From assembly GCA_963920665.1 (NCBI GenBank), contig OY987273.1:5520501-5584500 (forward strand): a stretch of 64,000 bases of DNA, read 5' to 3'. The notes beneath the pieces were generated by a model. The model saw only the letters and a list, made by a program, of their open reading frames with translations. It was not told the DNA's origin and searched no databases. Each line of letters opens with the position of its first letter. Position 1 is the stretch's first letter. The translations under genes and the position numbers were made by a program. The DNA is from Straminergon stramineum. Its lineage: Eukaryota > Streptophyta > Bryopsida > Hypnales > Calliergonaceae. Positions 11,948-22,621 of this stretch are shown piece by piece.

Positions 11948-12649
11948 TCACATTGTGCGTAGAGCAGGGTGTCTTGTGTAGTCTCGGTTCATGGGATTCT
12001 CCTTCGGATTCACTAGACAAATGTACCACTCATCTACCTCCTCAACTTTCACACAACGGTTAAGGGCATACATAGGTAGGATTGAAAGCACATGACAAGG
12101 TGAAGAAGGTGAAACAACATTTGCATTGTAAGGCATTTCTACTATGGACGTAGATGATTGTCGACTTAGAATTTCTGCAAATGTGGCTAGTATGGCCATA
12201 GGGAGCCCATAGGCCCTATAGTTTCCGGAGGTAAGGTACCAACAATGACCATCTACTTCCACATACTTTTCCATAGGAATAGACTCTTGCAAATCCCCTG
12301 ATTCCGACTTCCTCTTTTCCTTGACATAGATGGAGGACTCAACGAATCTAAAGCGAATGTGAAGCAAGTGACTGAATATCCTAGCACAACCTTCGTCAAG
12401 AACTGGAAACACTAATGGAATTTCATGACTATCTACTCGAATGTAAGCCATGGTTCTAGTACTCGATCCTAGGATACTTGTAAGATAGGCAAAGGTTTCT
12501 TGAGATGGGCTTATGAAGAATTGAAGCTGTTGGAGTCCTATCATATACCCTTCCCTTTCGCGCAAGAGCAAGAGGAGGATAGTACAATTAAGAATACATG
12601 GTAGGCACTCTATTTTTGTAAATTTTGTTGTACTTGTGCGACCAAGCAC
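11948..12649 (-). CDS. Unrecognised 233-codon frame upstream of the MULE
   Basis: An open minus-strand frame encodes 233 residues with normal composition, including a hydrophobic run CTILLLLLREREG near the N-terminus and a segment VDGHCWYLTSGNYRAYGLP in the middle. It lies on the same strand as, and 280 bp upstream of, the MULE N-terminus, so it may be the 5' part of that element or a host fragment it carries. I know no family with these motifs. Being uninterrupted in a region full of stops is mild evidence that it was coding recently. It could still be a chance frame. Confidence 0.3.
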   Translation of the reverse strand: MLGRTSTTKFTKIECLPCILNCTILLLLLREREGYMIGLQQLQFFISPSQETFAYLTSILGSSTRTMAYIRVDSHEIPLVFPVLDEGCARIFSHLLHIRFRFVESSIYVKEKRKSESGDLQESIPMEKYVEVDGHCWYLTSGNYRAYGLPMAILATFAEILSRQSSTSIVEMPYNANVVSPSSPCHVLSILPMYALNRCVKVEEVDEWYICLVNPKENPMNRDYTRHPALRTM

Positions 12650-13838
12650 GTTTTGTTAAACTTATATTAATTAAACAAATATTAAAGGCATATCGGTGTT
12701 TGTGTAATGGCCTTTACCCTTGATTTGATTTCAAATAGAATCTCAACAACTTGATTTTACAGGACTACCTATATATGGAGTGATAGACTAATCACCTAGC
12801 GATACGATCCATAGCCTTGAAATGATGAGTGTATCCTTGCAGATTGCTATTGATTTTCCTTTTCTTGAGAGAACATCCATCACTTTTTGATTTTCGATGA
12901 CAAAGGTGGTTATTTGAGATTGTGACATTGTTAGTCCTCGAAGTCCACATCCTTTTCCATCCGCACATGAAAACCGCCCATTATCTAATGCACAGGATCA
13001 TTCAATTTCTACCAAGGCTTTCAAGAAGCCGTTGAAGCACACTTTAACAATTTCCAGTGGAGGGGGTTTTGAATCAGCCGTCCACAAATTGACATTTATT
13101 ACAAATGCTGTCTTTCTCCATATGATGCATAAGTATGCCACCATCTCCTACGGAAGTCTCATTTTTCAGTGGGATAGGGTAATAGGATTTTTGAGGTTGC
13201 ATTTGAGTTGTTTCAAGCGTTCTTTTGTCCCCTCATGCAAATAGACTCTAGTAGCTCAGACGTAGTAGTTTCAAATCAGACGAAGAATCGGAAAAGGCAT
13301 AGGTCTCTTTTGTTTTCAAGTTCCAATGCTTTGAAAAGGTCTAGGATGACTCGTGCAAAGAAGGTCGTAGTGAAAATCAACCACTCCTTAGCAGCCGATT
13401 CTCGCAAAGTCCTTCGGTATAAAATTTATTGATGTTGACACTCTCTTCTTGAAATTAACTAAAACATTCATACTTTTTCGTTATTGAAGAACACAAAAGT
13501 GTCAATAAGGACATCCAAATCAATATTTTTCAATTAAGTAATGTCTGAGTCAACACGTCCAAATAAACAAAAAAAATCAACAGTTTTTTGTTGAATTTCT
13601 GTTGATTTGGGCATGTTTTTCCTAGAAGTGAAAGTCCAACATTGCTAGATTGTGTGAGACATACTAGGTGCTCAAGAAAAAGGATTAGATGGGCATGAAC
13701 CGCATGCATTTGACCTTGATTATAGACAATTCCAAAACGGTAAATCCCATCGGACCTCTATAGCTTTTACAACCAGTTCATAATGTACTACATTCTTTGC
13801 ATTTCTGATGATTGTACACTTCTGTTCCATGCTCGTAG
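12650..13838. other. Stretch without a firm gene; possible basic exon at 13208-13432
   Basis: No similarity was recognised. The plus frame at 13208-13432 contains a basic cluster (QTKNRKRHRS ... LKRSRMTRAKK) like a nuclear localisation segment and precedes the methylase exon, so it might be an upstream exon, but there is no conserved motif to prove it. A direct or inverted repetition of caacagttttttgttgaat occurs near 13580-13600. The segment ends at a plausible splice acceptor (ctcgtag, 13832-13838). Confidence 0.3.
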
Positions 13839-14101
13839 ACTCAGAAGTTTGGAATCACCCTGGTGGTGAAGGACTTTGGCACGAAAGGAGAATTTGATTT
13901 CTCATTTAGACGCACAACAACAATGAAGACAACTGGTGTGGACATTGCTCTTGACAACATGCTCATGAATTATACACATCCAGATGACATGGTGATGAAT
14001 GGTGGAAAGCCATGGCAGGGTGCTCGCAATAAAGACCCCCAATTCTTCCAAATCCTACTTGAAGCTACGAGCCCAGGAAGAAATTATGTTTTTTTTAATG
14101 T

Positions 14102-15663
14102 CGGGCCTTGACATGCTCCTGTCTAAGGCCTAGACATTTCATGTCCAATTTGGTGTCTACATGTCTTCTTGTACATCTCTATGTCTACTAGGGGTTGAAG
14201 TGGATGTTGGAGATGAAAAAAGTGAAATTCACGTGAACAAACACGGTGGTGTTGCTATTTGCATCCACTTTGACGTTGAGATGGTGCCTGACATCATCAT
14301 GTTCAAATGGTTGTCTGAAAAAACAATATTTGACACGTCAACAGTAGGGCCCCACTTTGACCATGAGTAATTTTCATTTACTATATTATATTTTTAAATA
14401 ACAACGCTGCCCACTTGAAAAAAAGAGTTGGGCAACATTTTTTGGGCAGGGTATGTTAAAAAGGGATGACGTGGCAGCTGACGTGGCAAACAAGATGCTG
14501 ACTTGGCAGACACTGCCACATCAGCAATTTCTTAGTTTAACCATTCTGATGGCCTTTTTTGGAATGCCATGAGCAATTCAAGACGTCCAAGAAGACATCC
14601 ACGTAGACGTTTAATGTTGTAAATGATGTCTCAGAGGACCTATTGGCGTCGAGGGTGATCTTCCTATTAATATTCGGGTGTTTACATTAAGGTGCATGAG
14701 ACAAGAGGATGCTAATGATGAGATTAGGATAAGGCAATACAGACATTCCCTAAGACATTCAATGGGGCATGGCAATCTTCATTGTCTTGCACATGTGCAC
14801 TTCAACATAAGGTATGTTTGTCTGAGATGATATGCATTGAATTTACAAGAATTTAGCTTATGCAATGTCTAAAGCATGAAACTTTACTATGAGGTTTAGG
14901 ATGTCCACCATGGAAGATGATTTCCAACTATAAATGTCCATAGGGAAAGGTTCATGAGTGCTCTTAATAGTCTGATACAAAAGTTATAAGAACAAGTGGT
15001 ATGGAGGAGCATGATGATGTGGGAAACTACAAAGACATGCATTGCGTAGAGGGTTCACATGAGGCACCTTCAATGCAAATTGGCAATGTCATATGAATGT
15101 TTTGGGAGCACTGAAACATGCACTAAAACATGCACTAAGACATACATATCATCTACAGTATTCTCATGACGTCCACACAGATAGCTATGTGTTAGGCGAC
15201 CCTCTAAGAAAAAATTTGTAGGCCTTTAAAGCCCACTTATGAAAAAAATGGAGATATGTTCTACACCCAAATCAAAAAAATATGAAAACATGTGTAGGTC
15301 TCATAACTTCAATAAACCCAAAAGGAGGAACATCCATCCCACTAAAGAAAACAAACATGAGCACATCTGTAGTATCCCAAATCCGTCTTAGGAAATAACA
15401 AAAGAAGATAAAAGGGTCCAAATTCATAGGTCCACATACACTAATTATGTCCACATTCAAAAACAAATGTCTAAAATGACAAAGAATGGACTAAAAATGT
15501 CCGAACTAACACATCTTAATTGATTGAAAGTGTCCAAATTGACAATGTTCATTTGAACTAAAAATATGGAAACATGCGTAGCATCTGAAATCTCTCTACT
15601 GTTTTCAAGTAATCTCATGAAAGAACTTTGCAAGCCTCCAAGCTTCCTATTAAAAACTAAAAT
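14102..15663. other. Left subterminal region of the CACTA element, non-coding
   Basis: Contains short repeated words typical of CACTA subterminal regions (gacgtcc/gtagacg, gacatg/tgtcca, TGACGTGGCA). The 69-codon frame at 14161 has no motif. From about 15270 single diverged units of the 49-bp satellite begin (aaaacatgtgtaggtct). Confidence 0.45.
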
Positions 15664-16172
15664 AGGCAAACATGGGTAGGCCTCCAAGCATCCTCATAAA
15701 ATAAAATAAAATGTGCAAACATGGGTAGGCCTTCAAGCATCCTATTTGAAATTAAAATATGCAAAAATGTGTAGGCCTGCAAGCATCCTCATAATATCAA
15801 AAAAAATATGCAAACATGTGTAGGCCTCCAAGCATCTTCATAAAATAAAATAAAATATGCAAACATGTGTAGGCCTCCAAGCATCTTCATAAAATCAAAA
15901 AAAATATGGAAACATGGGTAGGCCTCCAAGCATCCTCATAAAATAAAATAAAATATGCAAACATGTGTAGGCCTCCAAGCATCTTCATAAAATCAAAAAA
16001 AATATGGAAACATGGGTAGGCCTCCAAGCATCCTCATAAAATAAAATAAAATATGCAAACATGTGTAGGCTTCCAAGCATCCTATTTGAAATTAAAATAT
16101 GCTAACATGTGTAGGCCTCCAAGCATCCTCATAAAATAAAAAAAATATGGAAACATGGGCAGGCCTCTAAGA
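15664..16172. repeat. 49-bp tandem satellite, about 10 units
   Basis: The repeated unit is gcaaacatgtgtaggcctccaag followed by catcctcataaaataaaataaaatat (49 bp; variants of 46-48 bp carry tatttgaaatt). Adjacent units abut without spacers. Alternating gcaaacatgtg and ggaaacatggg units form a 98-bp higher-order pair in the middle of the array. More diverged single units precede it from about 15275. Confidence 0.85.
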
Positions 16173-16374
16173 TTTTGAAATTATATTATACTACTATTGT
16201 TGTCATCTATTTTGACAGAAATGGTTTAAAAAGGCGTGCCACTTGGGACTCTTAGATGTCTCAGAAGACATTGTAATGGACGTTATGATGTGCTTTTGCT
16301 TGTCACGTGGAACCCTAAGGCATCTTCTTGCACACTGTTCAAAAATTTAGCTTTGGAATTGAGAGCAATCTTTT

Positions 16375-17100
16375 GTGTGCAACATGACACTTCACTCAGG
16401 TGCGCATAGTTGTCTTCCGTTTCCAAGTAGAGAAGGAGCTTTAACAGAAGGAGATCATGATCTTGGCAGGGATAGTGTAGGTCTCAACATTTTCAAGAAC
16501 TTTTTGGAGGGGGTTGTAGCTGCATCACTCACCTCAACAATGGAGGCAACCGAGGCGCCCACTGCATCTACCCAAAACCTCCATAGAAGTAGCCGCCTAC
16601 ACAATCCAAGTGAGTTTTAGGATGACGACGCTTGTGTAATGCCACAAATCCAGTTGTTTGATGTTTGGTACGAGGTCTCAGTCTTAGTGCGGTCGTCTCA
16701 ACGCTGTCTTGGACCCTGTTTTCGACATTGAGTCAAGGCGGTCCGATTCCATTACAACGTCTTCCTATTTCTATGTTGGGGCTTAGGGGGAGATGTACCG
16801 TCATTTTTTAGATTTCTTACGTAATCAGTTAGGATCGAAGGGGGGGGGGATAATCTCAATCAGTGAACTTGTTGCCTTGATCATGTTGCCTTCATCCTCA
16901 ACCCTTGTCCTCAAAGAGCCTTTGTCGAGCTTTAATCAGGGTTGTCGTTAGTTTTAGGGTGAGAACGCTTGTGTGATGCCACAAATCCGGTCATTTGATG
17001 CTTGGTACGAGGTCTCAGTCTTGGTGTGGACATGTCAATGTGGATGTAGACACTGTTTGGGACATTGAAGCAAACAATCTAATTCCAGTTGTTAACTATG
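16375..17100 (+). pseudogene. Unrecognised protein fragment with an internal duplication
   Basis: The frame from 16375 is open for 81 codons (contains STMEATEAPTASTQNLHRSSR) to TAG 16618, then continues in the same frame with DACVMPQIQLFDVWYEVSVL. A second copy of that last block (ACVMPQIRSFDAWYEVSVLV) starts near 16968, about 340 bp downstream, so the exon segment 16615-16760 is duplicated as 16953-17095. No known domain is recognised. It lies on the same strand as, and just upstream of, the fragment at 17339-17901 and may belong to the same captured gene. Confidence 0.35.
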
Positions 17101-17338
17101 GATTCTCGCCCCTCTGTGGGTTTAGGGTTTTAATAGGTCAGGAAATGTAGTTTATGTTCATGAACATTGAGGCCCCCATTGGAAGCCCCCCTGATGTTTT
17201 AAATTCTTTGTGTTGACATGGATTGGCTGTGCCCCCCAAGATGCTTGTGCTTGTGCTTATATTTTTATTGATTATTTTGGTGAGATTGCATGTCGCTGTT
17301 GATGTAAATCCGTCGTTATGGACGTCTAAGATGTCTAA

Positions 17339-17901
17339 ACGCCATGGTGAAATTCGAGGACCATGGAACCGTGCTGTTGTAGTCATATGGTGTTCAAATC
17401 GATAATTGTGAGATTGGTGTTGTCATGATCAATGATCAAGGCCTTGTGCGTGTTGAATCTCAGTTTCTGCCTATAGCAATAGCTATGTTGCTTGAGTCAC
17501 ATCCTTTTGGAAATCCTTGTACGTAGACGCCCTTTTTGATATCTTGAAATATATGAAGGTCAAAGATTGGAGGTCGTCTTGCTGAGATGAATAACTTGAT
17601 CCGTTTCCTTGTGCAATCCTTTGGCCCTGATAGTGTACAGCATCAAATTCTTGCATCAATGCCCACAGGCTTGGCACTCTTACACAGCAACAACTACACC
17701 AATATTCTCCAAGTCTTTCACGGTCACAACATTGCTGCAGGTGATGTTGATGGAGATGGAACCAATGCTATGCAGGCTAGTGAAGTTGGTGCAGACGTTG
17801 GCGTGGATGTAGATGAGGACGCGGAGCCTAAGGTTGACTACTTGATGGACCATCCCCTGGACAACGCTAGGGGAGGACACTCCCCGCGCTTTACAAAGTG
17901 A
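17339..17901 (+). pseudogene. Unrecognised conserved-looking protein, frameshifted
   Basis: Frame 1 from about 17343 reads MVKFEDHGTVLL, a TAG, then YGVQIDNCEIGVVMINDQG and LPIAIAMLLESHPFG. After a frameshift near 17520-17580 it continues as LFDILKYMKVKDWR and RLAEMNNLIRFLVQSFGPDS, then MPTGLALLHSNNYTNILQVF, and ends with an acidic Asp-rich tail at 17901. Composition and lack of repeats make this look like genuine former coding sequence. I cannot name a family. It sits inside the CACTA element, so it is either an element-borne gene or captured host DNA. Confidence 0.45.
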
Positions 17902-18239
17902 CCTGCGGCGAAAAATAGGGTGGATTTAATTCATCATAGGTAAAATTTATAAAGATTTTACATTTAAAGAAGGGGACTTAAAAAGTGACATGTCTTTTAT
18001 AAGTAAAATAGATACCCGAAAATTATGGTCCATTAATTATTTTTTAAATGTAAAATAGGGGCCAAAGAATAGGATCCAAGGAATTCTATTTACTAGGTTT
18101 AGTTATGGTTATGCTACAGTACTAGTAAGATACAGGTACTATACAAATCTGAAGTATAACTACAACATATCTTGTAGTCAGTCGATGAATGGGGTAGTTT
18201 CCATCTGTTCTATCTGTTAAGTTTAACGACTACTGCTAG

Positions 18240-19200
18240 GGTTTAGGCGCGAACGATAATTTCGAGGTTGGGAGGGAGGCGCGGTAGCGTGTGTTCACGA
18301 ATTTGTTTGCAAATCTGGGTGCAGTTGAGGGTTAATCACGCGATGAGTTCTCCAGCTTCTTGAGTGACGGCAGCGTGTGTTCACGAATTTGTTTGCAATC
18401 TGGGTGCGGTTGAGGGTTAATCGCGCGATCAGGGGGGCAGCTTGTTGAGGGACGGTAGCGTGTGTTCACGAATTTGTTTGCAATCTGGGTGCGGTTTAGG
18501 GTTAATCGCGCGATGAGTTCTGCTGCTTGTTGAGGGACGGCAGCGTGGAGATGGTGTTTCCGATTCACGCGATCAGTTCTTCGGCTGAATCGTGGAGGCT
18601 GCTCTTGGGGATGGCATGCGCTTGGTTGTGGGTGCGCGATCAGATTGGTGGTGGGCTTAGGGTGAGGAGGTGAACGAAGGGGTCGGCGATTCCTTGTGCG
18701 GGGGCGCTTGCTTGTGTGTGCGCGATCAGTTGTTTGTGCCCGATCAGTTGTGGAATTCTGTTTTGGGGTCAGCGGCGTGACAAAGGTGTTCCCGATTCCT
18801 GGTGCGGGGTTTGCTTTTGAGGGGTGCGCGATCACCGATTCCTGGTGCGGGGGTTTGCTTTTGCGGGGTGCGCGATCAGTTTTGCTGGGGTGTGCAAGGT
18901 TCACCAGCGTGGAGGATGGTGTTCGGGATTGTTTTAGCTTTCTTGTTTGTGCGCGATCAATTGTGGTGGTGTGTTCAGGTCAGCGGCGTCACGGAGTGCG
19001 GGTGTTGTTTGTGTGTTCGTTTGTGCGGGTGTGTTTGTTTGTGCGGGTGTGTTTTCTGCTAGTGTGTTCACGACGGTGCTGGGGAATCTTCAGGCGGGGG
19101 TTCTGTATGCCTGCGATTTGTTCTGGACTCGTGTTCACGGCACGACCACAGTGCCCGCTGACTTTCGGTGGATCACCTTCGGCCTCCCATACTTCAGATG
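18240..19200 (+). promoter_or_regulatory. CpG-rich block with repeated gcgcgatca words
   Basis: Unlike the AT-rich, CpG-poor neighbours, this 1-kb block is GC-rich and keeps many CpG and CGCG sites. The words gcgcgatcag/gcgcgatcac/gcgcgatcaa occur near 18716, 18826, 18869 and 18950, and acg/gtgcgggtgtgttt repeats occur near 19020-19050. It lies directly upstream of the PPR pseudogene on the same strand, so it may be that gene's former promoter or 5' leader carried with it. Long frames on both strands here (170 and 190 codons) are Arg/Pro/Val-rich by-products of the composition. Promoter function is inference. Confidence 0.35.
18284..18539. repeat. Three tandem units of about 85 bp, CpG-rich
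   Basis: Units begin with gtagcgtgtgttcacgaatt at 18284, 18370 and 18455, and a fourth start (gcagcgtgg) at 18540 breaks off. Each unit ends with ggttaatcgcgcgatgagtt or a close variant. The units differ at only a few positions, so the array is young. Confidence 0.85.
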
Positions 19201-19204
19201 AGTC

Positions 19205-19990
19205 CTAAACCTTCGCAGTGGGGCAGAAAAGTTCATGTGGTGGTGATATTGTGGGCTACAATGGGATGTACGGGGGGCAATGCGCTTGTTCACATGCATT
19301 GTAAATGTGGCAGTGTGGATGATGCACAATGCGCTTGTTCACATGTTTGGTAAATGTGGCAGTGTGGATGATGCACAATGCGCTTGTTCACATGTGTGGT
19401 AAATGTGGTAGTGTGGATGATGCACAAGTGAAGGAGGAGTTGTGGAGGATCGCATGAATTGCATGGACCGTGAGGATTGGTGGAGTTGCTGAACATGGCT
19501 GTGGGCACAAACCAGTTGAAGTGCTTCTTCAAGTGCAACCGGTTGGCCCTAAACCAAATGCTATTCCTTATGCAATTTTTTTGAATGCATGTGCACATCT
19601 TGGGGCCTTGTAGAGCTGAAAGTAGAGCTGAAAGTAGAGCTGAAAGGAGGACTTCAGTCACATTTGTGTGTGAAGGATGCACTTGTTCACATGTATTGGA
19701 AGTGTGGCATCTTTTTTGATGCATGACTGTTTTCTGAGAGGCTTCTGGTTTTGTCAATCAGACTTGTGACTTGTGATTTATGGGGTGCAGTGTAATCACT
19801 TGGAATGTGATGATTGGTGGATTTGCAGAACATGGTTGTAGGAGTGAAGGAGCTGATCACTTCTCCAATTGGTTTGGGGTGACTGAGTCTCATGTACAAG
19901 TAGACATTTGTGTCATAGACTCTAAATTTTTTTTCACATGTGTTGGATGGCTTAGAACTGCAGCTTGTTGCCATAGTTCTTGTAAATGAT
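19205..19990 (+). pseudogene. Pentatricopeptide-repeat (PPR) protein fragment, decayed
   Basis: In shifting plus frames the text of PLS-type PPR motifs is clear: GNALVHMHCKCGSVDDAQ near 19280, WTVRIGGVAEHGCGHKPVEV near 19465, a following block PNAIPYAIFLNACAHLGAL near 19550, and VITWNVMIGGFAEHGCRSEG near 19795. These are canonical 35-residue repeats (N-A-L-V-x-M-Y-x-K-C-G and V-x-W-N-x-M-I-x-G). PPR proteins bind and process or edit organelle RNA and are greatly expanded in land plants. Several stops and frameshifts, a 12-bp triplication (agtagagctgaa near 19618) and partial duplications (cacatg...tgtggtagtgtggatgatgcaca, about 19290-19430) show it is dead. It lies within the CACTA element, so it is probably a captured host fragment. 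Confidence 0.75.
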
Positions 19991-20115
19991 TTGTAATGTT
20001 TGTGTTTTTTAACACCTTTAGTACATTAAACTCTTTCATTACTTTTTCATTTGTAATGTTTGTGTTTTTTAACACATTTTGTACATTAAACTCTTTCATT
20101 ACTTTGTCATTTGTA
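19988..20115. repeat. Two tandem units of 58 bp after the PPR fragment
   Basis: The unit atttgtaatgtttgtgtttt ... acattaaactctttcatt is present twice (from about 19990 and 20048), with a third partial start at 20108. They lie at the 3' side of the PPR fragment and may be its former 3' untranslated region, duplicated. Confidence 0.75.
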
Positions 20116-22621
20116 ATGTCTTGCTTTTATTTAGCATTTGTGCATGTATTTGTCTTCAAGTATGCATTCTAATGTAAACACATCCATTTTTTGCCTTAAA
20201 GTTGAATCTTGTGGGTGTACAGGGCATATCTTGTCACTTTAATTCTCATTACTTGTTAAATTAGTTTTGTTCTTTATAAAGAAAATAGCCTCCAATAAAT
20301 TCAGCCTATGTACGTATTATAAGTAAAGATAGGCATGATAATATGGGCTCTAGGGGGGTTTATAAGTAATTATAGGGGCCTGAAAATTCAAAAAAAAAAA
20401 AAAATACCCCCCCTAAAAATACCCCAGCGCCGCACATAGTACCCAGAAAATACGAAGAGTGTCCTCCCCGAGGGACAACGCAGGAGATATTGATCCCGAA
20501 TAGATTCAGGTTGATGTTGCTGCGGGTACCACACCCGGCATTGATGGAGTGGCCCTTAACCCCTTGCAACGCTTGTTTGTAACGTGGTGAGCGTTCTCGT
20601 GGACACCCCTGCGGATCCATATTCCACAGTGGCTCAGCCCACATCCATCAAGGGAAAAGGTACTCCTATTGCCTTGGCAGGGCAATTCAACCCTTGAGAG
20701 GTATTTCTCATATTGGACGGGACAAGAACATAGATGGGAGCTAGACATTGGTGTGTTGTTTTAGACATTGTATTGGACATTCTTTATCTCTCTCTTATTA
20801 TAGTGTTTTATCATTTAGTTCTAATAGTATGTATGGTAGTATTATGTGTAATCAGGTTGCAAATCTTCCATCTACGGGATCGTCGTCTCACGTCAATTGA
20901 GTGACAAGGACCTTGAAGCCAACACCAAAGCCAACACAAGTGGTCACCACTATGAAGGCTACAAAGGAACCATGTAGCAAGTGCCCAAACCCAATCCACC
21001 TACAAGAGGGTGGCAATCCAAAAAAGGAGAAGCATCACGGAAGAAATGACCATTGAGGTGTGTTTTGATTCTCTCAAAAGCATGGATATGTGGCTGGTAG
21101 GCCTTCACTTGTTTGTTTGTCCATTGTCACTAACGTTTAGCATTTGTTTGCAAGACTCCTCCTATCCATGGAGACCTTGCCTTCAATGCTCAGATGTTTG
21201 CTTAGATATAGAGGACGCTTCACGCAACATTGTGAGAACTTCTTGGTGGCACTATTTCATGATTATCTAAACGTGTTTAGTGTCTATCATATTTTTTGTG
21301 GGGCATGTTGTGCTATATTACCTTTTACAAAAGTTTTGTTCTCCTCATGGAGATTTGTTTTCCTTGCAACACTTTACCGGTATATGAATATGATATTTTT
21401 TGTTTGCCTAAAGGTTCCTCCATTCAGTGGTGCATGTATTTCAAGTATTGTGATTGTGCTAAGCTCTCTTGATATGCAATGTCATTCATTGATATAGTGT
21501 AAAACCAACTTTGGTAAATACGTGCCATGCTAGAACGTTGTTTAGATCTCTTCAAGTGTGGGCACAATGTCTAATGTTCAATGTCCTCACAATCATTACA
21601 ATGTTGCGTTGCATTGTTTTGATGTCTCAACGTCTATCTACAAGCGCACATAGGAATGCACCATGTGGTTAGGTAGGACTTAATCCTAGACCCCTTCAAT
21701 TCAGTGTCAATGTCCATGAAGTCTACAACATGTCTTCATTCACATCTCACAGTGCACATTGCTATCACATCTAAGCTTGCCCTAAACGTGGAAACATCAA
21801 AAGCTATGCATGCATGTCATTAAACATAGCCCTATACACGTCCTAAACATTGTCTACACAGACTTGTGCTTCTCAATTGCCTAATTAGTTATTGTCATTT
21901 CAGACATCCCATGCTCAAAACCAATCTTCAAGCACGTTGGTATGAAGCATACACATGTTGTCTAAAATGATTTGTTACTTGTAAAAATGTTGTACATGTG
22001 AATGTTGACATCCAACGCGCCATACGTCTAGTAGAAAATTGCATGAACATGTCCTTAACCATGTCGAATGCCCCACTCTCAAAGCCTCAGATGACACAAA
22101 TGGCATTAGAATCGTAGTGCTTACCAGCAGTGCATGTTCCGCATAAACATTGTCTTTAACATAGTTGTGTCTAGGACAACATCGTGTTAGACTTTGTGAT
22201 ATCTGAAAAGACATCTTTCATACATATGTAGAAAGCTCCGGAAGAGGCTTCTCCACGCACCAAAATTGTCCACGTCAACATTGGAAGATGCCACGTCACT
22301 TAATGTTGACTCACTGGTCAATGTACACATCGGATGCCACATCACCAAAATTGGATGGATGAGAAAATTGCCAACCTGGCTGCCCGTGCTCACATAGCAC
22401 CAAATTTGTAGCCACATGGCAGAGTTCTGGCACCCGTTGACTAGTGTCTTTTGGGATGTTTGGTTCTTAGCATGCCGCTGTCCAGGCTTATTTTTGGATG
22501 TCCGACCCCTGTCTTGGACAACGTGATGTGATTAGACACCTACGTCAACATGCCTAATGTCGGATCAGACATCTATGTGTCCAAATTTCGCAGTTGGGCG
22601 ACTGTGTGTTTTCTTCTAGTG
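20116..22621. other. Right half of the CACTA element, no firm gene
   Basis: 20390-20750 has moderate GC and short frames (for example TTPGIDGVALNPLQRLFV on the plus strand) that look like degraded coding sequence without a recognisable family. A homopolymer A run and adjacent C run sit at 20385-20415. 20880-21060 gives a plus-frame stretch (VVTTMKATKEPCSKCPNPIH) that also looks like former coding. From about 21500 the DNA is built of short words such as acatgt, gtccatg and cacgtca, leading into the mirrored subterminal repeats and the right terminus. Confidence 0.4.

Larger units (their letters stand above)
14072..22621. mobile_element. 8.55-kb CACTA element inserted in the methylase exon
   Basis: The right end, reverse-complemented, is CACTAGAAGAAAACAC, identical over 13 bases to the window's CACTA MITEs. 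The left end is a decayed CCCAGGAAGAAATTATG. A 3-bp duplication GAG flanks it (14069-14071 and 22622-22624). Removing the element and one GAG restores an open methylase frame across the junction, which is strong support for both borders. Subterminal repeats are present in mirrored orientation: TGACGTGGCA near 14467 and 14479, and TGCCACGTCA/TGCCACATCA near 22289 and 22335. These resemble the transposase-binding subterminal repeats of CACTA elements. I found no CACTA transposase inside. Instead there are gene fragments and tandem repeats, so it is probably non-autonomous. Confidence 0.72.

Noticed and set aside
15664..16172. CRISPR-like regular repeats
   Set aside because: Units abut directly with no spacers, and the context is a plant transposon. 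It is a satellite array.
18332..18904. 190-codon minus frame and 170-codon plus frame (18696-19208)
   Set aside because: Both are Arg/Pro/His- or Val/Cys-rich products of the CpG-rich gcgcgatca repeats, with no domain and no codon structure.
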